A DNA stretch of 64,000 bases from Polaromonas sp. A23. Its GTDB lineage: Bacteria; Pseudomonadota; Gammaproteobacteria; Burkholderiales; Burkholderiaceae_C. Each line of letters begins with the position of its first letter. The first letter of the stretch is position 1. Positions 57,698 through 64,000 of the stretch are shown here, piece after piece. The translations under genes and the position numbers were made by a program. The stretch covers positions 248,001-312,000 of the forward strand of contig NZ_MUNO01000022.1 in NCBI RefSeq assembly GCF_002001015.1. Reading direction: 5' to 3'. The notes under the pieces are model-generated. The model saw only the letters and a list, made by a program, of their open reading frames with translations, was not told where the DNA came from and did not search any database.

Positions 57698-58477
57698 CTA
57701 CAGACGTACCGGGATGCCACGCTGAGCCATATGCTGCTTGGCCTGCTGCACCGTGTATTCGCCGTAGTGAAAAATGCTGGCGGCCAGTACCGCGTCGGCG
57801 CCACCGAGCTTGATGCCATCGGCCAGGTGGTCCAGGTTGCCGACACCGCCCGAAGCGATGACCGGCACGCTGACCGCATCGCTGACGGCACGGGTCAGGG
57901 CCAGGTCAAAGCCGGACTTGGTGCCATCGCGGTCCATGCTGGTTAGCAGGATCTCGCCAGCGCCGCGCCGCGTCATCTCGGTGGCCCAGGCGACGGCATC
58001 AAGCCCGGTGTTCTTGCGTCCGCCATGGCTGTAGACATCCCAGCCCGGTCCGCGGGATAGCGCTTCCTCGTCGGAGCGGCGTTTCGCGTCGATGGCCACC
58101 ACAATGCACTGCGCACCGTACTTGGCCGAGGCGTCTTCAATCACCTGCGGATTGGCCAGCGCGGCTGAATTGAAACTGGTCTTGTCGGCACCGGCATTAA
58201 GCAGGCGGCGCACGTCTTCAACAGTGCGCACACCGCCGCCCACCGTCAGCGGAATGAACACCTGGGACGCCACTGCCTCGATGATGTGCAGAATCAGGTC
58301 ACGGCCGTCGCTGGTGGCCGTGATGTCCAGAAAGGTCAGCTCGTCGGCGCCCTGCTCGTTGTAGCGCGCGGCAATCTCGACAGGATCGCCGGCGTCACGC
58401 AGCTCGACAAAATTGACGCCTTTGACGACGCGGCCACCGGTGACATCGAGGCAAGGAATAATTCGTTTGGCGAGCAA
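57698..58477 (-). CDS. hisF: HisF, imidazole glycerol phosphate synthase cyclase subunit
   Basis: A 259-aa TIM barrel. [20 protein letters not shown] at the N-terminus, catalytic Asp residues in [10 protein letters not shown] and [14 protein letters not shown]. It joins ammonia from HisH to PRFAR, giving IGP and AICAR. Confidence 0.97.
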   Translation of the reverse strand: MLAKRIIPCLDVTGGRVVKGVNFVELRDAGDPVEIAARYNEQGADELTFLDITATSDGRDLILHIIEAVASQVFIPLTVGGGVRTVEDVRRLLNAGADKTSFNSAALANPQVIEDASAKYGAQCIVVAIDAKRRSDEEALSRGPGWDVYSHGGRKNTGLDAVAWATEMTRRGAGEILLTSMDRDGTKSGFDLALTRAVSDAVSVPVIASGGVGNLDHLADGIKLGGADAVLAASIFHYGEYTVQQAKQHMAQRGIPVRL

Positions 58478-58512
58478 GATCAGATCCGGTGGAAATTCAA
58501 ACCAAGGCTACC

Positions 58513-58585
58513 GTGGAACCGGCTCTGCCGGGCCACCAGTGGCGCCCCCCGGGGGGAGGCGGCCAGAGGCCGTTTCGGGGGGTTA
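58513..58585 (-). repeat. Family 2-like GC-rich repeat, copy F, at the hisA stop codon
   Basis: The minus strand reads TAA (hisA stop)-CCCCCCGAAACGGCCTCTGG, a CCTCCCCCC/GGGGGG hairpin, CCACTGGTGG, and CCCGGCAGAGCCGG. It shares the stop-codon position, the C/G hairpin and the CCGG hairpin with copies A-E, but other blocks differ. Confidence 0.65.
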
Positions 58586-59323
58586 CCCATTTAGCTCATC
58601 GGCTTTGGCTTGGGCAAGGGCAAAGTCCAGATCACCGCTGTAAATCGAACGACCGCAGATCACGCCTTCGACGCCCTCATCTTCCACCGCACATAGCGCT
58701 TCGATGTCGGCCATGTTGGACAACCCGCCGGAGGCGATGACAGGAATCGTCAGCGCCTGCGCGAGCCTGACGGTGGCCTCGATGTTGATGCCGCTGAGCA
58801 TGCCGTCGCGGCCGATGTCGGTGTAGATGATGGACTCGACGCCGTAGTCCTGGAACTTCTTGCCCAGGTCCACCACCTCATGTCCGGTCATCTTGCTCCA
58901 GCCGTCGGTGGCGACCTTGCCGTCCTTGGCGTCCAGGCCGACGATGATGTGGCCGCCGAAAGCGGTGCAGGCGTCCTGCAGGAAGCCGGGGTTCTTGACT
59001 GCCGCCGTGCCGATGATGACGTAGCGCAGGCCTGAATCCAGGTAACGCTCGATGGTGTCCAGGTCGCGGATGCCGCCGCCCAGCTGCACGTCGATCTCGC
59101 TGCCCACTTCGGCCAGGATCTTGCGGATGGCCGCCTCGTTTTTCGGCTTGCCGGCAAACGCGCCGTTCAAGTCCACCAAGTGCAGGCGGCGCGCGCCCTT
59201 GTCCACCCAGCTTCGCGCCATGGCAGCCGGATCTTCGCTGAAGATGGTGGACTGGTCCATGTCGCCCTGTTTGAGGCGCACGCAATGGCCGTCTTTCAAG
59301 TCAATCGCGGGGATGAGTAGCAT
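58583..59323 (-). CDS. hisA: HisA, ProFAR isomerase
   Basis: A 246-aa TIM barrel: [29 protein letters not shown] and [12 protein letters not shown] carry the two catalytic aspartates. It isomerises ProFAR to PRFAR. The TAA stop begins a family 2-like repeat in the gap before hisF. Confidence 0.97.
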   Translation of the reverse strand: MLLIPAIDLKDGHCVRLKQGDMDQSTIFSEDPAAMARSWVDKGARRLHLVDLNGAFAGKPKNEAAIRKILAEVGSEIDVQLGGGIRDLDTIERYLDSGLRYVIIGTAAVKNPGFLQDACTAFGGHIIVGLDAKDGKVATDGWSKMTGHEVVDLGKKFQDYGVESIIYTDIGRDGMLSGINIEATVRLAQALTIPVIASGGLSNMADIEALCAVEDEGVEGVICGRSIYSGDLDFALAQAKADELNG

Positions 59324-59407
59324 GGGCGGTGAAGAGGCTTTGAAGGAGGGTTGGGAGGGGTGAAGCAGTGCGGGTGCGGGCAGATGCGGGCAGGCAAAAC
59401 CCTGGAA

Positions 59408-60076
59408 TCAGGGGTTCCAGTGCAGGAAGTTGCGGTAAAGGGCCAGTCCGTGGTCTGCGCTTTTTTCAGGGTGAAACTGCGTGGCGAAAATATTATCGCG
59501 CGCAACCGCAGCCGTAAAGCGCGCGCCGTAGTCGGCCTCGCCCGCAGTGTGGCGTGCATCCGACGGACGCGCGTAAAAACTGTGCACAAAATAAAAGTAA
59601 GCGCCATCCGGTACGCCAGACCACACCGGATGGACGGGCGCCGTCTGATAAACCTGATTCCAGCCCATTTGCGGCACCTTGTAACGGCTGCCGTCGGGCT
59701 GGAACTTTCCGGCCAGCTCAAACTTGACAACCTCGCCAGGAATCAGCCCCAGGCCGCGCGTGCCCTGCCCGCTGCGTCCCTCCGAGCTGTGGTCCAGCAG
59801 CATCTGCATGCCGACACACACACCAAACAGGGGCTTGGTGGCGGCGGCAACAAGCACTGCCTCCAGCATGCCGGAGGCCTGCAGGTCATGCATGCAGTCG
59901 GCAATGCCGCCCTGACCGGGCAGCACGACGCGGTCTGCATCCAGCACGTCCTGGGCACTGGAGGTGACCAACACGTCAAAACCGTTGCCATTGGCGACGT
60001 GCCTGACCCCTTGCGACACCGAGCGCAAATTGCCCATGCCGTAATCCACCACCGCGACTTTCTTGAGCTTTGCCAT
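59408..60076 (-). CDS. hisH: HisH, imidazole glycerol phosphate synthase glutaminase subunit
   Basis: A 222-aa class I glutamine amidotransferase. [10 protein letters not shown] near the N-terminus, the nucleophile Cys in [11 protein letters not shown], and the His-Glu pair in ATQFHPEKS. It supplies ammonia to HisF. An 84-base gap without features follows before hisA. Confidence 0.96.
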   Translation of the reverse strand: MAKLKKVAVVDYGMGNLRSVSQGVRHVANGNGFDVLVTSSAQDVLDADRVVLPGQGGIADCMHDLQASGMLEAVLVAAATKPLFGVCVGMQMLLDHSSEGRSGQGTRGLGLIPGEVVKFELAGKFQPDGSRYKVPQMGWNQVYQTAPVHPVWSGVPDGAYFYFVHSFYARPSDARHTAGEADYGARFTAAVARDNIFATQFHPEKSADHGLALYRNFLHWNP

Positions 60077-60088
60077 CAGGATGAAGTT

Positions 60089-60144
60089 TTGCTACGATTT
60101 TTATAGCTGCTTGCGCCCGTGCAGCAAGGGCTGGAGGCCAAAAA
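60089..60144 (+). repeat. Family 1 hairpin element between hisB and hisH
   Basis: GCTACGATTTTTATAGC, then TGCTTGCGCCCGTGC, CAAGGGC and TGGAGGCCAAAAACA. It is opposite to the his operon strand and fills the gap between the hisB stop and the hisH start. Confidence 0.85.
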
Positions 60145-60158
60145 CATATGAAGGCTAG

Positions 60159-60773
60159 TTACAGCGAGCCCTTGGTTGAAGGAATCACGCCCGCAGCCCG
60201 CGGGTCGATCTCCAGCGCCATGCGCAGGGCCCGGGCGAAGGCCTTGAAGACGGTTTCGGCCTGATGGTGGGCGTTGTCGCCCTTGAGGTTGTCGATGTGC
60301 AGGGTGACGAAAGCGTGGTTCACAAAGCCCTGGAAGAACTCGTAGGCCAGCTGGCTGTCGAAAGTACCGATCATGCCGCTCTTGAAAGGCACGTGCATGT
60401 CAAGGCCGGGTCGGCCCGAAAAATCGACCACCACGCGCGACAGCGCTTCGTCCAGCGGCACATAGGCGTGGCCGTAGCGGCGCAGGCCTTTCTTGTCGCC
60501 GACGGCCTGGGCCACCGCCTGACCGAAAGTAATACCGACGTCTTCCACCGTGTGGTGGCCGTCAATGTGCAGGTCGCCCTTGGCCTGGATGTCCAGGTCA
60601 ATCAAGCCGTGCCGGGCAATCTGGTCCAGCATATGGTCGAAAAAACCGATGCCCGTGGACAGGCTGGCCTTGCCCGTTCCGTCCAGGTTGAGCTTGACGG
60701 TGATCTGGGTCTCGGCGGTGTTGCGCGAGACTTCGGCGGTGCGCGGTGCCATGGCGGCGGTAGGGGTGGTCAT
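60159..60773 (-). CDS. hisB: HisB, imidazoleglycerol-phosphate dehydratase
   Basis: A 204-aa enzyme from the ATG at 60773, which overlaps the hisC stop (ATGA). Metal-binding motifs are [28 protein letters not shown] and [15 protein letters not shown]. It is the stand-alone dehydratase without a phosphatase domain. A later ATG (60752) is also possible. Confidence 0.95.
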   Translation of the reverse strand: MTTPTAAMAPRTAEVSRNTAETQITVKLNLDGTGKASLSTGIGFFDHMLDQIARHGLIDLDIQAKGDLHIDGHHTVEDVGITFGQAVAQAVGDKKGLRRYGHAYVPLDEALSRVVVDFSGRPGLDMHVPFKSGMIGTFDSQLAYEFFQGFVNHAFVTLHIDNLKGDNAHHQAETVFKAFARALRMALEIDPRAAGVIPSTKGSL

Positions 60774-61846
60774 AGTGATTCTTTGAGGGCTGCCAGCATC
60801 TGCCGGTTCTCGTCGGCGGTGCCGACGGTCAGGCGTAGGCAATTGGCCAGCAATGGATGCATTTTAGAAACGTTTTTGACCAGCACCTTGCGTGCCCGCA
60901 TGCCATCGAAGGTTTTCTGGGCATCGGGCACCCGCACCAAGATCATATTGGCGTCGCTTTTCCAGGTTTTTATGCCCGGCAGCCCCCGCAGCGCTTCCAA
61001 AAGGATAGCGCGCTGCTCCCGTATTTCCTGGGCTTGCGTCGCAAATACCTCGGCATGTTCGAGCGCAAACAGCGCGCACTCGTAGTTGAGTACGCTGATG
61101 TTGTAGGGCGGGCGCACCTTGTCAATCTCGGCGATCAGCGCTTTCGGACCCACCATGTAACCCAGGCGGACGCCGGCCAGGCCGAACTTGCTCATCGTGC
61201 GCATCAGCAGCACGTGGCTGTGGCCGGCAATGCGGCCCATGTAGCTTTTGCTGGCAAAGGGCTGGTAAGCCTCGTCGAACACCACCAGGCCGGGCGCCGC
61301 CGCAATGATTTTGTCGATAACGGCGTCGTCCCACAGGTTGGCGGTCGGGTTGTTCGGGTAGGCAATGTAGATGATGGACGGCTGGTGTTGCTTGATCGCA
61401 GCGAGCATGGCGGCCTCGTCCAGCTCGAAATCAGGCGTCAGGGGCACACCGATGAACTTCAGACCTTGCAGCTGGGCGCTCATGCCGTACATCACAAAGC
61501 CGGGCAGCGGCGCGAGGATGGAGGCGCCCGGCACATCGCAGGCCATGGCCAGCAGCGAAATCAGCTCGTCCGAGCCGTTGCCCAGCATGATGTCGAAGCC
61601 TTCGGGCATCTGCGCGTAATCGGCCAGCGCCTTGCGCAGGTCGTTGACACGACCGTCCGGGTAGCGGTTCAGCGCCAGGGCGCCCAGGCGTTGGCCCAGG
61701 TGTGCCTGCAGCGCCGGCGGCAGGCGATGCGGGTTTTCCATCGCATCGAGCTTAACCATGCCGGTCGAATCCTGGATGGCATAAGCGTGCATGGACTGCA
61801 CGTCTTGCCTGATCAGTTTTTTGAGCCCGGGGGCAACGTCGTTCAT
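60770..61846 (-). CDS. hisC: HisC, histidinol-phosphate aminotransferase
   Basis: A 358-aa PLP-dependent class I/II aminotransferase. [21 protein letters not shown] and the PLP-lysine region [17 protein letters not shown] are conserved. It overlaps hisD and hisB by ATGA at both ends, which couples translation. Confidence 0.96.
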   Translation of the reverse strand: MNDVAPGLKKLIRQDVQSMHAYAIQDSTGMVKLDAMENPHRLPPALQAHLGQRLGALALNRYPDGRVNDLRKALADYAQMPEGFDIMLGNGSDELISLLAMACDVPGASILAPLPGFVMYGMSAQLQGLKFIGVPLTPDFELDEAAMLAAIKQHQPSIIYIAYPNNPTANLWDDAVIDKIIAAAPGLVVFDEAYQPFASKSYMGRIAGHSHVLLMRTMSKFGLAGVRLGYMVGPKALIAEIDKVRPPYNISVLNYECALFALEHAEVFATQAQEIREQRAILLEALRGLPGIKTWKSDANMILVRVPDAQKTFDGMRARKVLVKNVSKMHPLLANCLRLTVGTADENRQMLAALKESL

Positions 61847-63216
61847 TGTTTTTTCAATCTCATTTCGGCAGCGCGGGCATGCGCCTGCAGGCCTTCGCCA
61901 TAAGCCAGCTCGGCAGCAATCTTGCCCAGCGTCTGCGCACCGGCTTCGCTGACTTCGATGATGCTGGAGCGTTTCTGGAAGTCGTACACGCCCAGCGGGC
62001 TGGAAAAACGCGCGGTACCGCTGGTGGGCAACACGTGATTCGGGCCGGCGCAGTAGTCACCCAGCGATTCGCTGGTGTAGGCGCCCAGGAAGATGGCACC
62101 GGCATGTTTGAGCAGGGGTTCCCACTTGTGCGGGTCGCGGCTGGAGACTTCCAGGTGTTCGGGCGCAATGCGGTTGCTGATGGCGCAGGCTTCTTCCATG
62201 CTGCGGGTGTGGATCAGCGCACCACGGTCGTTCAGCGACTTCGCAATGATTTCGGCGCGGGGCATGCCAGGCAAGAGGCGGTTAATGGCTTCCTGAACGG
62301 CGTCGATGTAGGCGGCATCCGGACACAGCAGAATGCTTTGCGCCAGCTCGTCGTGTTCGGCCTGGCTGAACAAATCCATGGCCACCCAGTCGGCCGGTGT
62401 GCTGCCGTCGGCCAGCACCAGGATTTCGCTGGGACCGGCAATCATGTCGATGCCCACCGTGCCAAAAACGCGTTTCTTGGCGCTGGCCACATAGGCGTTG
62501 CCGGGGCCTGTGATCTTGTCGACCTTGGGCACGGTTTGCGTGCCGTAGGCCAGTGCGGCCACCGCCTGCGCGCCGCCGATGGTGAAGGCGCGCGTGACAC
62601 CCGCCACGTAGGCCGCAGCCAGCACAAGCTCATTGCGCTCGCCTTTGCTGGAAGCAGCCTGATTGCCCGAGCCGCCCGTGGCCACACTGCCGCGCACCGG
62701 CGTGGGCACCACCATGATGATCTCTTGCACCCCGGCCACATGGGCGGGGATGGCGTTCATCAGCAAGCTGGACGGGTAGGCCGCCTTGCCGCCAGGAACG
62801 TAAATGCCCACGCGGTCCAGCGGCGTGACCTTCTGGCCCAGCAACGTGCCGTCTTCGTCGCGGTAGCTCCAGCTCTCGCCGGAGGCCTTCTTCTGGGCCT
62901 CGTGGTAGCTGCGCACCCGCGCGGCGGCAGCCTGCAGCGCCTCACGCTGGGCAGCGGGAATGGCATCAAACGCAGCCCTGAAATCTGCCTGCGTCAGTTC
63001 CAGCCCGGCCATAGCCCCGGCCGACAGGCCATCAAACCGCGCCGTGTATTCCAGCACGGCAGCATCACCGCGTTTTTGCACGTCGGCCAGGATGTCGGCC
63101 ACGCGCTGCTCGATCGCCGCGTCAGTATCGGCCGCCCAATGCAGGCGAGCCTGAAACTCTGCCTCAAAAGTGCTGCTGGCCGTTGAAATACGGACGGGAG
63201 TAGCTATAAAATTCAT
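61843..63216 (-). CDS. hisD: HisD, histidinol dehydrogenase
   Basis: A 457-aa zinc enzyme from the ATG at 63216, 7 bases after his[46 protein letters not shown] and the catalytic EHLE region (IAPEHLEVS) are intact. It makes the last two oxidations to histidine. The ATG lies inside a family 1 half hairpin. The frame is open upstream to 63408 over hisG, but that is a shadow. Confidence 0.96.
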   Translation of the reverse strand: MNFIATPVRISTASSTFEAEFQARLHWAADTDAAIEQRVADILADVQKRGDAAVLEYTARFDGLSAGAMAGLELTQADFRAAFDAIPAAQREALQAAAARVRSYHEAQKKASGESWSYRDEDGTLLGQKVTPLDRVGIYVPGGKAAYPSSLLMNAIPAHVAGVQEIIMVVPTPVRGSVATGGSGNQAASSKGERNELVLAAAYVAGVTRAFTIGGAQAVAALAYGTQTVPKVDKITGPGNAYVASAKKRVFGTVGIDMIAGPSEILVLADGSTPADWVAMDLFSQAEHDELAQSILLCPDAAYIDAVQEAINRLLPGMPRAEIIAKSLNDRGALIHTRSMEEACAISNRIAPEHLEVSSRDPHKWEPLLKHAGAIFLGAYTSESLGDYCAGPNHVLPTSGTARFSSPLGVYDFQKRSSIIEVSEAGAQTLGKIAAELAYGEGLQAHARAAEMRLKKQ

Positions 63217-63219
63217 AGC
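63195..63219 (-). repeat. Half copy of the family 1 element at the hisD start
   Basis: GCTATGAATTTTATAGC on the minus strand holds the hisD ATG, followed by TACTCCCG. Only the first hairpin is recognisable. It lies at the hisG-hisD junction. Confidence 0.5.
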
Positions 63220-63223
63220 GCTT

Positions 63224-63858
63224 TCAGGCGGTAGGTTTGCCGATAGCGGAGGCAAAAGCATCGATGATGCTGCGCAGCGGCGCCTGCTTGAGCTTGAGCG
63301 CGACCTGGTTGACCACCAGGTGCGAGCTGATGTCCATGATTTGCTCGACCTCGACCAGGTGGTTGGCCTTGAGCGTGTTGCCGCTGCTGACCAGATCGAC
63401 AATCGCATCGGCCAGGCCCGTCAGGGGTGCGAGCTCCATGCTGCCATAGAGCTTGATCAGGTCCACGTGCACGCCTTTGGTCGCGAAAAAATCGCGTGCG
63501 ATGCTGACAAACTTGGTTGCGACCTTCAGGCGCGAGCCCTGCTTCACGGCGGCCTCGTAGTCAAAACCGGCACGCACCGCCACACTCATGCGGCATTTGG
63601 CAATCCGCAGGTCTAGCGGCTGGTACAGGCCCTGGCCGCCGTGCTCGATCAGCGTGTCCTTGCCGGTCACGCCGATGTCTGCACCGCCGTACTGCACATA
63701 GGTCGGCACATCGGTGGCGCGCACCAGCACCACCCGCACGTCGGGCCGGTTGGTCGCCAGGATCAGCTTGCGCGATTTTTCCGGATCTTCCAGCACCTTG
63801 ATGCCGGCCGCTTCAAGCAGCGGCAGGGTTTCGTCGAAAATGCGGCCTTTGGACAGAG

Positions 63859-63871
<13 letters not shown>
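63224..63871 (-). CDS. hisG: HisG, ATP phosphoribosyltransferase (short form)
   Basis: A 215-aa short-form HisG, which needs a HisZ partner (not in the window). [20 protein letters not shown], the [19 protein letters not shown] stretch and [14 protein letters not shown] are typical. It catalyses the first and regulated step of histidine synthesis. AGGAG stands nine bases before the ATG. Its start overlaps an 11-codon ORF (63868-63903). Confidence 0.96.

Positions 63872-64000
<129 letters not shown>

Overview
The window looks like a core chromosomal segment of a high-GC betaproteobacterium (Burkholderiales, probably Comamonadaceae, closest in feel to Polaromonas/Rhodoferax). The basis is gene order and protein recognition: ubiB-ubiJ-Tim44-like-ubiE, prfA-prmC-grxD, pilBCD-coaE-zapD-yacG, petABC-sspA-sspB, and hisGDCBHAFIE followed by HIT-tatABC and a DegS-like protease. 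I could not run a database search. There is no rRNA, prophage, insertion sequence or CRISPR array, and base composition looks even. No gene-free gap exceeds 300 bases. The longest (55674-55972, 299 b) holds one GC-rich repeat and otherwise nothing I recognise.

Layout. 1-1110: a sodium:solute symporter cut by the left edge. 1156-5729: a ubiquinone cluster (ubiB, ubiJ, Tim44-like gene, ubiE, DUF971 gene). 5749-9687: a very large FAD/Fe-S oxidoreductase. 9889-14938: a complete glycerol-3-phosphate/glycerophosphodiester uptake operon, ugpBAEC plus ugpQ. 15358-19209: hemA (apparently leaderless), prfA, prmC, grxD. 19283-25122: a small secreted protein, yacG, zapD, coaE and the type IV pilus genes pilD, pilC, pilB. 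25277-29556: tRNA-Pro, ispB, rplU, rpmA, obgE, proB. 29546-33265: CNP1-like protein, rppH, proS, lytic transglycosylase. 33270-38417: eutC, eutB, mutT, a DUF815 AAA+ ATPase, argJ. 38456-42687: secA, M23 peptidase, dciA. 42796-47504: tRNA-Thr, sspB, sspA and the cytochrome bc1 operon. 47504-53846: mscL, pdxA, a degenerate GGDEF membrane protein, Nif3-like protein, cysK, degS-like protease. 53912-63871: tatCBA, HIT protein, a small membrane protein and the full histidine operon, preceded by the 3' end of murA.

The genes are mostly housekeeping: quinone synthesis and the bc1 complex for respiration, haem and isoprenoid precursors, translation, envelope secretion (SecA, TatABC, DegS, lytic enzymes), pilus assembly, and histidine, proline, arginine, cysteine and pyridoxal-phosphate biosynthesis.

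The least explained part is between and sometimes inside the genes. Two dispersed repeat families recur. Family 1 is a ~60-bp element: a GCTAT...ATAGC hairpin, a CGCCC...GGGC segment and often a T-run, with 13 full, degenerate or half copies. Some copies are read in frame inside proteins and some supply start codons. Family 2 is a ~75-130-bp GC-rich element that begins at, or within three bases of, the stop codon of the gene before it in nearly every copy. Other items worth a second look are a duplicated hisG start that creates an 11-codon ORF joined to murA and hisG by ATGA overlaps, a leaderless hemA, a GGDEF-like protein without its signature, and an enlarged cytochrome b.
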